Source of the DNA: Bacteriovorax sp. MedPE-SWde
Lineage (GTDB): Bacteria; Bdellovibrionota; Bacteriovoracia; Bacteriovoracales; Bacteriovoracaceae
Direction: 5' to 3'
NCBI GenBank assembly: GCA_001874305.1
Contig: MPCU01000007.1
Location: forward strand, 1 to 64,000
Length of the DNA stretch: 64,000 nucleotides
Of this stretch, positions 26,926-35,295 are shown in pieces. The notes below the pieces were generated by a model that saw only the letters and a program-made list of their open reading frames with translations, made no database searches and was not told the DNA's origin. Positions within the stretch are counted from its first letter, which is position 1. Each line of letters begins with the position of its first letter. A program made the translations under genes and the position numbers.

Positions 26926-27310
26926 AGTGATTCTATTATTAGTGGTTGTGCTGACAGTTGGAGCATCATTTTTATTTCATAAGTTTCATGTTTTAAAATA
27001 CACATATGCACGAGAGTCATATAGGCATGCAATTCGTGATTCTTTCAAAAAGAAAGGGGCACAAACCCTTGAAAAGGATTATCAAAGAGTCGTAGTTGAT
27101 AATTATACATATGTTAAACATCTAGAGGCTCAGAAATGTCACAATATCTCCAGTCTTTGTATAGAATTTATTTCTAAAGATATATATGCGGACAAAAGAG
27201 AGAATATATTTGTTTATCTTTTACCTGAGCGTACTATAATAAAGAAAAAGCAAGGAATGGAAGTTGTATCATATAGGAAATGGATTTCACTGCTTGTCGG
27301 ATATGAGTGA
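26903..27310 (+). CDS. putative immunity protein 9 (membrane-anchored)
   Basis: A 135-residue protein with one N-terminal transmembrane anchor (VILLLVVVLTVGASFLF) and a soluble domain of about 110 residues, most likely periplasmic. AGGAGG precedes the ATG within tip 9. It lies directly before the truncated tenth head. Immunity role inferred from position. Confidence 0.57.
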   Translation: MKKMFLSKVILLLVVVLTVGASFLFHKFHVLKYTYARESYRHAIRDSFKKKGAQTLEKDYQRVVVDNYTYVKHLEAQKCHNISSLCIEFISKDIYADKRENIFVYLLPERTIIKKKQGMEVVSYRKWISLLVGYE

Positions 27311-27331
27311 TTCAGAAATTAGGGTACTTTT

Positions 27332-27370
27332 ATGAATGTGAGATATTACAACTCTTACACGATTCTCTAA
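27332..27370 (+). pseudogene. truncated tenth Rhs tip head
   Basis: ATG followed by NVRYYNS and then a diverged YTIL and a TAA stop. The first ~16 bp of the 44-bp core are intact (27341-27356), after which similarity ends abruptly. This marks the right end of the array and looks like a deletion or insertion breakpoint near the recombinase gene. Confidence 0.7.
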
Positions 27371-27463
27371 ATTATCTCATTATTCTTTATTTTGGCTAGT
27401 CCATGAAGTAGAGCTTCAACTTTGTATACCATCTTCTAATCCAAATTATAGATTTTCTAGCTT

Positions 27464-27550
27464 TTGGCACAAGTTGGCACGATCCATACTATGTTAAAAC
27501 AATTATGATTACATTAGGTTATTTGAACATAGTGCCAAGTCCTGTGCCAA
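27464..27550. repeat. paired TTGGCAC/GTGCCAA repeats beside recombinase gene
   Basis: TTGGCAC occurs at 27464-27470 and 27474-27480; its complement GTGCCAA occurs at 27532-27538 and 27544-27550. The two pairs thus form an inverted arrangement flanking ~50 bp, just past the 3' end of the tyrosine recombinase gene. Possible recombinase arm or core sites, or a regulatory element; unproven. The rest of 27371-27558 holds nothing else clear. Confidence 0.5.
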
Positions 27551-27558
27551 TTCATCTA

Positions 27559-28584
27559 TTAGAAACTGTAAGGCGAAGGCATATCTACATGAATAGACTT
27601 AAAATTACCGTATAGGTCAATTGTCATTTGTATACTCTTGTGTCCAAGTATGGCCTTTAAGGCATACATACTTCCTCCTTTCTTTAAAAAATTAAATGCG
27701 AATGAATGTCTAAAGTCATGACAACCAAATTCTTTATCATCGGGATATATTCTACGATACTTCTTAAAGAAGTTGTATAGATTGGGGTTAGACATGCGGT
27801 TAGAAGTTGTTCCTTTGAAGACATACTCACTTTCTTTCTTGAGACCCTTTAATAGTTTTATTAAATTTGGATGTATTCGAATTGTTCTATCAGATTTATT
27901 CTTAGTACCTCTGAATGTGATTGTTTTACTCTTTAGGCTTACATTTTCCCACTTAAGCTTCGCTAGCTCACTCCTGCGACCTCCAGTATGGATAAGGGCA
28001 TAGAAATATGGGTAAAATATATCTTTAGAAAGAGTCTTAGTCTTTGCGAGTATAGAGATTAACTCCTGAGGGGAAAATACAACATGACCCTTAGAGGGCA
28101 CTTCCGTAACGTTAAACATTACATTCTGCAGGGGATTAGTTTCTAAAATTTCTTCTTCTACTAAATACTTAAATAAAACATTTAACTGTATTTTAATTTG
28201 TCTCATATTCCTATTAGTATAATGATTTTTTATTTTTAGCGAGTTTAGCCATGTTCTTAAGCTTTTTGTAGTTATGTCAAAAATATCATAATCATTAAAA
28301 GCAGACTGAAATTCTCTGAGAATATTCTTGCGAGAGTTTAGCTTGGACTGCTTGTTGTGATTTAAATGATATTCAACTATTGAGGAGAGTAGAAACCCCG
28401 TTTCTGTCCAGCTTCGACGACTAAGCATGGCAGTGATCTTTGTTTTTGTCTTTGAAGCGAATCTCTTGGCCTCAACTAGATGTTTAAACTTAATTCTTGT
28501 TCGCCTCTTAGTGTTTGGCATTGTAAATGATACTTGAAAATGTCCTGAAGACAAATTGTGTATTGAGATCCATTTCTTTTTCAT
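27559..28584 (-). CDS. tyrosine recombinase (phage-type integrase)
   Basis: A 341-residue integrase. An N-terminal Arm-type beta region (~1-60), a SAM-like core-binding domain (~65-150) and a catalytic domain (~165-330). Catalytic residues seen: Arg in TGGRRSELAKLKW, Lys in RGTKNKSD, HDFRH with His and Arg (HxxR), His in LGHKSIQMT and the nucleophile Tyr in IDLYGNF. It points toward the Rhs tip array, with its stop ~190 bp from the truncated last head and with GTGCCAA repeats between. It may have placed or rearranged this locus, or be a remnant of an integrated element. Confidence 0.85.
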   Translation of the reverse strand: MKKKWISIHNLSSGHFQVSFTMPNTKRRTRIKFKHLVEAKRFASKTKTKITAMLSRRSWTETGFLLSSIVEYHLNHNKQSKLNSRKNILREFQSAFNDYDIFDITTKSLRTWLNSLKIKNHYTNRNMRQIKIQLNVLFKYLVEEEILETNPLQNVMFNVTEVPSKGHVVFSPQELISILAKTKTLSKDIFYPYFYALIHTGGRRSELAKLKWENVSLKSKTITFRGTKNKSDRTIRIHPNLIKLLKGLKKESEYVFKGTTSNRMSNPNLYNFFKKYRRIYPDDKEFGCHDFRHSFAFNFLKKGGSMYALKAILGHKSIQMTIDLYGNFKSIHVDMPSPYSF

Positions 28585-28669
28585 AATTTCTCCTAAGTAA
28601 AGAATTCTTGATTAAAGTGCTTCTCTCATATTCCCGATATTACATAAGGGTAGAATACGGGGTTTATAG

Positions 28670-31600
28670 TTGCAGATTTCAAGAATCTTTACATTTTTAG
28701 TTATTCTTATGCTTTTGGGCTGTGTTGCTCAAGAGGCAAAGGAGAAGGAGAGTGATGAGCTCGAAACTCCTAGAGATGCCATAGATAATGAAGGTGTTGT
28801 TAGTATTAACTCATCTGGTATTGGAAGCCTTGTTTCTAAATCATTAACTCCTCGAACTATTGTATTAACTGGCGCTGCTAAATATAAGATTAAGCACGTT
28901 AATTCAACTAGCTGTACGCAAGTTGATTTCTCTGGTGTCTCCGAGCAATCCAGTGGGGTATATTCATTTACTCCTACAGCCGATGACGTAAATATCATCT
29001 GTGCTGTTGGTATAGATAGCAATGGAATAATGAGTTTGGTTGCTTCTAGTGACGTTCTGACAATTGATCTAAATCTTCCAAGCTTATTTGTAGATAGTAC
29101 AGGCCTAGGTAGTTCACCAAGTAATAATACAGCGAATAGAACGATTACTTATACGGGCTCTAGTAAGTATAAAGTTTTGCATCGAGTATCAAATACATGT
29201 ACTGGTGCGGATTTTTCGGCACGACCTTTTACGGTTGCGACTTCATTTACGTTTACCCCAGTTAATAATCAAGACAATATCATCTGTGTCGTTGGTTATA
29301 ATTCAGATAATGTGGCGACACCAATTGTATCAAGTGACCTTTTGACTATTGATACCATTGTTCCTGTTATAACTGTACACTCCACAGGTCTTGGTCCAAG
29401 CCCGGCCAGTAGCTTGCTTGCGCGATCAATAATTGCCTTAGGTGCAGACACATATAAATTCTTAAGAAGAACCGGGACAGATTGTACTGGAGTAAACTTG
29501 GGTCCTGTTGTTGCTCAAGGAAATGTTTTTTCTTTTAATCCATTGGGCAATGTCGATAATATTGTATGTGTACAGGGTTTTGATCATGCAGGAAACCAGA
29601 GTACCATTAAGGCCAGCACTGTTTTGACAACTGATACAATCGCACCTGTAATTTCCCTTTCAACGTCTCATGGAGCTTCTCCTAGTAACGATACGACAGA
29701 CAGAACTATAACTGTTAGCGGTGCTAGCTTTTATAAATACATAAGAAAGACAGGAACTGATTGTACAGGTTTAGATTTTACGGCGGTAACAAAGACAGCA
29801 TCATCTTCATATACATACACGCCAGTTAATAATCAAAATAATATAGTGTGTGTTCAAGGACAAGACATAGCTGGAAATAATTCAAATATCATTTTTACTA
29901 GTGTTCTGCTGATTGATACAGTGGCACCGTCAGTTCCAAATCTCGCTCTCTATTCTCCTTCGATTACATATGGAGTCGATGATACTCCAACTCTAAGAGT
30001 TACCAATGGAGGAGCTAACGACACAGTTGAAGTTTTCTCGGATAATAGCTGTACCACTTTATTATCAACTGCAACCTATGTTAGTAATCCGCTAGATATA
30101 ACTCTTACTACAGTTAATTTAGGGCCAAACTCTTTCTATGCTCTTTCAACGGATCTCGCAGGAAACGCTAGTAACTGTTCTTCTGGAATATCTTATCAAA
30201 GAAATGTACTCTTTAATGATCCACTATTTTCTGAATCTTGGTATATGAATAATATTGGGCAGAAATCTTTTTCCAATGCTAGCGGAAGATCTGGTGAGGA
30301 TATCAATGCAAATAATGCATGGAACCTTGGAGCGACTGGAAACTCGATAAAGATTGCAGTTTCAGATCAACCGGTAGATGTTAATCATCCTGATCTTGCT
30401 GCTAATATGCTACCTCTTCAATCTATGGATTATACAGTATCTGATGTAACAAATGGTGTTCCTTCAACTCCAACAGGATCTGAAATGCACGGAACAGCGG
30501 TTGCTGGGATAATTGGGGCGGTAGCAAATAATTCAATAGGCTCCCATGGAGTGGCCTATGAGTCATCAATTGCGACCCTCAATCTATTAGGATCTGGAGT
30601 AACACAAACCTTGGCCGTGATGTTAAATCAAGCATCAGGTGATTTTGATATTTTCAATTATTCCTATGGTAGCTCTTATGGTTGTAGATATAATTATACA
30701 AATTCAACTTATGAAAGTTTACTTGCTGCCCATACAGGTGACACAGTAACGACTCCTGGTGCATTGCGAGCAGGAAAGGGCGCGACCTACATTAAGTCTG
30801 CTGGAAACTCATTTATTGATACATTCTATCTTTCAATTTGTAATGAAGTTCCTGCAAAACAAATTAATGATGGGTTTGATTATACTTACCTTGGAAATGC
30901 AAATTTAGGAGCTGAGAATCACCTTCCATATATGATGATCGTGGGCGGCTATAATAGTAATGGAGTAAAGTCTTCTTACTCTTCAATTGGATCAAATCTA
31001 TGGATTTCTGCACCAGGCGGAGAATATGGTCTCAGTACTGGTTATGCATATCCTCAGCCCCATGGCCTACATCCTAATGAGTTCAATATGAATGGTGCTG
31101 CAATGATCACAACAGATCTTCCTGGCTGTGTAAACGGAAGCTCTGAGTCTACAGGAAGTGCCGCTTATCAATTTAACTTAGGAGACTCTAGCTCTGATAG
31201 TAATATAATTGGAAAGAACTCAAATTGTGATTATACAAATAGCATGAATGGAACATCCTCAGCGGCACCAAGTTTAACTGGAGTCGTGGCTCTTATGCTA
31301 GATGCAAATCCTGCTCTAAATTGGCGTGATGTAAAACACATCTTGGCAGTAACGGCAAAGAACCCCGGAAACGATATTACGAATACCTATTTTAATTTGC
31401 CTCCTAAAAGTCATCCGCTTAGATATGTTGCTGGGGGAAGGCCAACTACAATATCTGGAAGAGACTTTCAAAGAGATTGGGTAATAAACGCAGCTGGGTA
31501 CTATTTTCATAACTGGTATGGTTTTGGAAAAGTTGATGCGGGAGAAGCTGTAAAAATGGCGCTGAATTATACTGAAGATTTAAAAACCTACACATCTTTT

Positions 31601-31984
31601 TTAACTGCAATTGATTCACCGGCCCTAGTTATTACAGATCCTACTGCTGGAAGTCCTGTAGTTCCTACGCCTGTCTCCCATACTTTCTCTGTGGTCAGAC
31701 CAAACTTCTTCGTTGAAAACGTTGAGCTTAGTCTGAATATTACACATCCTTACGTTGGAGACTTAGGAATTGAAATTACATCTCCTTCAGGAACAATTAG
31801 CCAAGTTCTCTACGTAAATAGTGGCGTTTCTGATGTTGATTATCTAGGGACACGTTTTCTTTCAAATGCTTTCTACGGAGAGCCAGCGGCCGGAAACTGG
31901 AAGATTGAAATTATTGATGGAGCAATTGGGGATACTGGAACATTAGATGATATCCAACTAAAGTTCTTTGGTCACGATTTATAG
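28670..31984 (+). CDS. subtilisin-like (S8) lipoprotein protease with P-domain
   Basis: A 1104-residue multidomain protease. The TTG at 28670 starts a lipoprotein signal peptide (lipobox LMLLGC, Cys18); a later ATG would lose it. Residues ~45-430 hold four ~95-residue repeats (pattern STGLGxSPSN...RTI...YK...TGTDCTG-x-DF...NIVCVQG), then a fifth bacterial Ig-like segment to ~515. The S8 catalytic domain (~520-960) opens with DPLFSESWYMNNIGQ and has Asp566, His607 (MHGTAVAG) and Ser863 (NGTSSAAP). A P-proprotein domain (about 1000-1104) closes it. Likely anchored in the outer membrane and used on extracellular or prey protein. No prodomain precedes the catalytic domain. Confidence 0.87.
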   Translation: MQISRIFTFLVILMLLGCVAQEAKEKESDELETPRDAIDNEGVVSINSSGIGSLVSKSLTPRTIVLTGAAKYKIKHVNSTSCTQVDFSGVSEQSSGVYSFTPTADDVNIICAVGIDSNGIMSLVASSDVLTIDLNLPSLFVDSTGLGSSPSNNTANRTITYTGSSKYKVLHRVSNTCTGADFSARPFTVATSFTFTPVNNQDNIICVVGYNSDNVATPIVSSDLLTIDTIVPVITVHSTGLGPSPASSLLARSIIALGADTYKFLRRTGTDCTGVNLGPVVAQGNVFSFNPLGNVDNIVCVQGFDHAGNQSTIKASTVLTTDTIAPVISLSTSHGASPSNDTTDRTITVSGASFYKYIRKTGTDCTGLDFTAVTKTASSSYTYTPVNNQNNIVCVQGQDIAGNNSNIIFTSVLLIDTVAPSVPNLALYSPSITYGVDDTPTLRVTNGGANDTVEVFSDNSCTTLLSTATYVSNPLDITLTTVNLGPNSFYALSTDLAGNASNCSSGISYQRNVLFNDPLFSESWYMNNIGQKSFSNASGRSGEDINANNAWNLGATGNSIKIAVSDQPVDVNHPDLAANMLPLQSMDYTVSDVTNGVPSTPTGSEMHGTAVAGIIGAVANNSIGSHGVAYESSIATLNLLGSGVTQTLAVMLNQASGDFDIFNYSYGSSYGCRYNYTNSTYESLLAAHTGDTVTTPGALRAGKGATYIKSAGNSFIDTFYLSICNEVPAKQINDGFDYTYLGNANLGAENHLPYMMIVGGYNSNGVKSSYSSIGSNLWISAPGGEYGLSTGYAYPQPHGLHPNEFNMNGAAMITTDLPGCVNGSSESTGSAAYQFNLGDSSSDSNIIGKNSNCDYTNSMNGTSSAAPSLTGVVALMLDANPALNWRDVKHILAVTAKNPGNDITNTYFNLPPKSHPLRYVAGGRPTTISGRDFQRDWVINAAGYYFHNWYGFGKVDAGEAVKMALNYTEDLKTYTSFLTAIDSPALVITDPTAGSPVVPTPVSHTFSVVRPNFFVENVELSLNITHPYVGDLGIEITSPSGTISQVLYVNSGVSDVDYLGTRFLSNAFYGEPAAGNWKIEIIDGAIGDTGTLDDIQLKFFGHDL

Positions 31985-31994
31985 GAAAAACTTG

Positions 31995-32732
31995 ATGAAA
32001 CATAGAATTAAAATTATCTCCTTAGTATGTTTGTCTGTGACAGTGTCATATCTTTTAATCGCTAAAGGCGATGTGATTGAATTGTCTAAAAAGAAAGCAG
32101 TCAAAAATCAAAAAAAAATTGATATCAAGACAACTACTGCAGTAACAGATTCGTCAAAAAAGAACTTTTCAAATATTAAGCGATCTCCTTCTTCTGTTAT
32201 GAAAAGATTTGATAGGCAAAAGAAAGATAATATTGAAAGGTATACTAAGACCTACGCTAAGTACCAAGACAAGGCCATACTAGCAAATAAGCCCTTAGGA
32301 AGACGATCTGGCAGACCATTTAGCATAGTAAAGAATTTCTTCGCAGTAAAAGCTAATGAATATCAAGAGGGGTTTGGCTCTAAAGTGAAGAAACAAAATA
32401 ATCATATTGTCTTCATCCCCAATAAAGACTTCATTTTAAATAAGAAGGATTTGTATAATACGCTATCTGTAGTCAGTTATAAGAATAGCTCTAGGATTGG
32501 CATTCTTTCAGGCAATATTAATATTCAATTTCATAAGAATAGCCTCTATCAAAAAGAGATTATAAGTGAGCACAAACTAGATGTCTTATATTCAAATACT
32601 ACTATAAGTTATTTTCGTACGGAACCTCAAAGCAATGATGACATCAATGAGATCCTCAAATCTCTAAAGTCAGTAAAAGAAGTAAAGCTGGCCGAGTTAG
32701 AAGTTTATGGAGAAACACCAGTCCCTAACTAG
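31995..32732 (+). CDS. membrane-anchored protein, possible detached prodomain of the S8 protease
   Basis: A 245-residue protein with one N-terminal membrane anchor or signal (IKIISLVCLSVTVSYLLIA), a basic linker and a C-terminal ~110-residue domain. That domain (SSRIGILSGNINIQF, ISEHKLDVLYSNTTISYF, SLKSVKEVKLAELEV, ending ETPVPN) resembles the N-terminal propeptides of P-domain S8 proteases. It begins 10 bp after the protease gene, which lacks its own prodomain. A chaperone or inhibitor acting in trans is therefore plausible. I chose ATG 31995 with AGGAAAAA upstream over GTG 31968. Confidence 0.5.
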   Translation: MKHRIKIISLVCLSVTVSYLLIAKGDVIELSKKKAVKNQKKIDIKTTTAVTDSSKKNFSNIKRSPSSVMKRFDRQKKDNIERYTKTYAKYQDKAILANKPLGRRSGRPFSIVKNFFAVKANEYQEGFGSKVKKQNNHIVFIPNKDFILNKKDLYNTLSVVSYKNSSRIGILSGNINIQFHKNSLYQKEIISEHKLDVLYSNTTISYFRTEPQSNDDINEILKSLKSVKEVKLAELEVYGETPVPN

Positions 32733-32838
32733 TTTAAAAGTAGTCTCTTATTTAGAAGTAACTATTCATTATTACAGAGTCCCTTGTATATCTTAAAATA
32801 TTTGCTATTTAGACTATCTAAGCATATTTGGAGACGTC

Positions 32839-33480
32839 ATGAAGCTATCTAAGAAACTAGCAATAACACTTATCGCACTAATCAATATATCAGCAAGCGC
32901 CCTTGTAGGTGGTTTTTCTGGACAAGGCTCAGATATCAACTTTGATATCATGGACTTTCAAGAGCCAAATACAGTCGGAATAGATATCAAATTAGACGGT
33001 GGTAATGACAGTAAATATAGATCAGTATTCTTTAACCTTAACGTTGATGACTATATCGCGATATTCAACACGAATCAGGTTGTTAATGGAAATAAGGTAA
33101 GATCTGGAAGCATCGTCAGCTTTAGTGCTTCAGGAGCTGTCAATGATCGTAAGGTGAGATTTGAGACAGAGTCTTTGGACGACAACGATGAAGTAGCACA
33201 AAAAGAAGTAACGACTATTACAATGAAAAACGGAAAAGCGTCAGTAAATATTGAGGCCTATAGAAGAAAACAAATCCTTTTCTATGTTGGAAAGCTTAAA
33301 AAAGTATCTGAAACAGAAACTGTAAATCTTGTTATCAATAATGATGGCGTAGGACTTTACGGTGATAATAGAGGATGGCCTTTAGGTAAGGTAGTTTCAA
33401 TTGAAGCACTATTAGAAGCTGCAGCAAACAACTCAACATCAGGTTTAAAGGCCGCATGTGAAGTTGAGTGTCTAGAGTAA
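32839..33480 (+). CDS. exported protein of unknown function
   Basis: A 213-residue protein with a signal peptide (ends ISASA-LVGG) and a beta-rich mature part (GIDIKLDGGNDSKYRSVFF region, VNIEAYRRKQILFYVGKL). Two cysteines occur only at the very C-terminus (AACEVECLE). TTTGGAGACGTC precedes the ATG. No family recognised. The stop overlaps the convergent Nudix gene by 9 bp. Confidence 0.6.
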   Translation: MKLSKKLAITLIALINISASALVGGFSGQGSDINFDIMDFQEPNTVGIDIKLDGGNDSKYRSVFFNLNVDDYIAIFNTNQVVNGNKVRSGSIVSFSASGAVNDRKVRFETESLDDNDEVAQKEVTTITMKNGKASVNIEAYRRKQILFYVGKLKKVSETETVNLVINNDGVGLYGDNRGWPLGKVVSIEALLEAAANNSTSGLKAACEVECLE

Positions 33481-33990
33481 CTCTTTTACAATAAGCTTTA
33501 AAAGGAAGTTCTCACGCTCTATGGACATGCCTTTCTTTTCACTCTTGGCGATTGTTTCTTCATTATGTGCAATCGCCTCATGAATATTTATCCAAACAGG
33601 TTTCATTCCATTATTAATTTCGTAGTCCTCGTATGAGGTTTCACCAAGCTCAGAATCGATTTCACAGGTAAAGCAGTAAGAGATCATATGTTGAACATCA
33701 AACTCTGGTTTGTACCAAGGCCTATACTCTTCATATATTCCAAAAGGTATAATGTTTCGTATATTCCTGGATCCTGTTTCTTCTTGTAATTCTCTAATCA
33801 TTCCAAGTTCGGCAGATTCTTCGCGATCAATACCACCACCTGGTAAAGAATAGTCTTCATATCTTTTAGTGAAAAGTAGGAGAATCTCTTCTCCTTTTAA
33901 AACTATTGCTCTTGAGGCCTTACGTTTGATTATGGTCGCATTTTCAAGTGAATCTATACTGTCGTGTATGCTTTTCTTTAGAAGTCTCAT
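33472..33990 (-). CDS. Nudix hydrolase
   Basis: A 172-residue enzyme with a complete Nudix box, GGGIDREESAELGMIRELQEETG (G-x5-E-x7-REL-x-EE-x-G; shown in the region ~55-78), after the strand SRAIVLKGEEILLLFT. Family enzymes hydrolyse nucleoside diphosphates linked to another group in the cytoplasm. Substrate unknown; the DYSLPGG lead-in is typical of the general MutT-like group. It lies 7 bp after the stop of the TonB-C-like lipoprotein gene and is probably in the same operon. Confidence 0.85.
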   Translation of the reverse strand: MRLLKKSIHDSIDSLENATIIKRKASRAIVLKGEEILLLFTKRYEDYSLPGGGIDREESAELGMIRELQEETGSRNIRNIIPFGIYEEYRPWYKPEFDVQHMISYCFTCEIDSELGETSYEDYEINNGMKPVWINIHEAIAHNEETIAKSEKKGMSIERENFLLKLIVKELL

Positions 33991-33997
33991 ATGGCGC

Positions 33998-34354
33998 TTA
34001 TTCGAAGTTTAATCTAATTGCGACATCATCTCGCTTTGATCGAGGAGCAAATTGAATATAACTAATAGTTCCAAGAACACAGTTTTTGATTCGTTTCTTA
34101 GTTCTCGGGGAGATATGTGCTCCTGCAATTTCGCCTTTAAGCTTGGTTGCTTTTCCAGATTTCTCAATAGCAAAGCCTGCGACAATCGAATCAGTTTTAA
34201 GAACACGTCTTGTGTAGAGCTCTTTTGCCCAGCAATTGCGGATCTTCGTAATGTGAGAGAACAAACTATTGTAGACACCTTCTTTCTTCTTTTTTTGCTT
34301 TGAAGAGCATGACGTAAGTATTAGGAGTAGCGCTATTATCGATATTTTATACAT
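33998..34354 (-). CDS. lipoprotein with TonB-C/AgmX-like domain
   Basis: A 118-residue lipoprotein (lipobox LILTSC, Cys about residue 16), a lysine-rich linker (KQKKKKEG) and a domain with IRNCWAKEL, SIVAGFAIEKSGKATKLKG, KKRIKNCVLGTISYIQF and a final VAIRLNFE. This order (cysteine near start, F-x-I-x-x-x-G-K-A, C before FAPRS) is that of AgmX/PglI C-terminal domains related to TonB-C. Those occur in gliding or envelope-spanning proteins of myxobacteria and relatives. Likely attached to the outer membrane on the periplasmic side. Confidence 0.62.
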   Translation of the reverse strand: MYKISIIALLLILTSCSSKQKKKKEGVYNSLFSHITKIRNCWAKELYTRRVLKTDSIVAGFAIEKSGKATKLKGEIAGAHISPRTKKRIKNCVLGTISYIQFAPRSKRDDVAIRLNFE

Positions 34355-34500
34355 AACCTCTAAAATACCAGAGAGTTACAGTTATGACACCATAATTATT
34401 TTTGAGAATAGGAGAGTCTTCGAGTCTATTATTTTTTCAATTCTCTATACTCTTTATTGCTAATTACGCTATATATATCAAATACTACTATGGAGAAAAA

Positions 34501-34830
34501 ATGAATAAACTACTTGTCGCAATGGCACTTCTTACATCACTACTTGGTTCTGCACATGCAAGTGAATGTGAGCAATACACTTATACTAAGACATGGATCG
34601 ATTACGATTCTAGCTGGAATGACTCTTGTGAGAACTTCATTAAAGCAGCGATGAAAGAAAATGGATGCTCAACTGAAGACGTTTATTTTAGTCCAATTCG
34701 TATGACTCAAATGACAAGTGGATCAGAACTAATGTGTATCTATAAAGGAAAGAATGGAATTTACCAGGTAATGGCATCTCAAATGGCCGAGCCTCATCGT
34801 GCAGTAGTTCTATATTCTAGGTGGGATTAG
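34501..34830 (+). CDS. small exported cysteine-containing protein
   Basis: A 109-residue protein with a signal peptide (MNKLLVAMALLTSLLGSAHA) and mature part beginning SECEQYTY. Four cysteines and tyrosine/tryptophan-rich start (TWIDYDSSWNDSC). The ATG at 34501 has GGAG upstream and starts the signal peptide, so the longer frame from 34402 is not used. It is 3 bp before the repeat-protein gene at 34834 and is probably cotranscribed. No family recognised. Confidence 0.6.
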   Translation: MNKLLVAMALLTSLLGSAHASECEQYTYTKTWIDYDSSWNDSCENFIKAAMKENGCSTEDVYFSPIRMTQMTSGSELMCIYKGKNGIYQVMASQMAEPHRAVVLYSRWD

Positions 34831-34833
34831 ATT

Positions 34834-35295
34834 ATGAAGAAAGTAACGATACTACTCATAGCTTCTTTATGTGCTCTAAGTGCAAACGCAAATAGAAGAT
34901 GTGTTAACTATGTCTCTGGAATTTACCAAGAGATGTATTCATCATCATATGCGAGAGAAAAGGCGAGAAAGGATTGTCGAGGAGCAAGTGCAGCGACCAT
35001 TAGATTTGCTTTTCCAAAATATGAAGAATCATTTAGTACAAAGTATGCCATCGAAAAGGCGATTAAACTGTCTAAGAAAGTCGATATGCGTGGATATAAG
35101 AGACAAATGGAATTTACATTCAATATTTATGATGAGAAATACTCTACTTCTTACGCGCTTGAAAAGACTATTAAGCTAGCAGATGATCTTTCATATACAA
35201 GTTATGGATGTCTACGTGGCGAATATGATTATTTAAGAGATTCTTATTCTTCTATTTATTCGCTAGAAAAAGCTATCAAGAACTGCTGGGATTAA
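34834..35295 (+). CDS. exported protein with four YSTSYALEKAIK repeats
   Basis: A 153-residue protein with a signal peptide (to ~residue 20). The mature part holds four repeats of about 33-36 residues with core YSSSYAREKA, FSTKYAIEKAIK, YSTSYALEKTIK and YSSIYSLEKAIK. The core is reminiscent of the FAYSS...TSSGAKxYAxDK repeats of the protein at 11964, suggesting a divergent shared repeat family in this organism. Its stop overlaps the convergent HTH gene by 4 bp. Function unknown. Confidence 0.6.
   Translation: MKKVTILLIASLCALSANANRRCVNYVSGIYQEMYSSSYAREKARKDCRGASAATIRFAFPKYEESFSTKYAIEKAIKLSKKVDMRGYKRQMEFTFNIYDEKYSTSYALEKTIKLADDLSYTSYGCLRGEYDYLRDSYSSIYSLEKAIKNCWD

Larger units (their letters stand above)
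18476..27360 (+). repeat. dispersed 44-bp core repeat heading every Rhs tip (10 copies)
   Basis: A near-identical 44-bp sequence, beginning AGATATTACAAYTCTTCAAC and ending TCTGAAGATCC, recurs in one orientation at 18476 (most diverged), 19443, 21070, 21865, 22724, 23732, 24519, 25583, 26437 and, truncated after ~16 bp, 27341. It encodes RYYN-(S/P)-STGRF-(I/V/A)-SEDP in every copy. Spacing is 0.8-1.6 kb, each interval holding a unique tip and partner genes. The conservation at DNA level, including synonymous positions, suggests recent recombination or copying between cassettes. Confidence 0.9.

Noticed and set aside
18476..27360. Regularly repeated sequence that might suggest a CRISPR array
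   Set aside because: Repeats are coding heads spaced 0.8-1.6 kb apart and the intervals are full genes; there are no short spacers and no cas genes.
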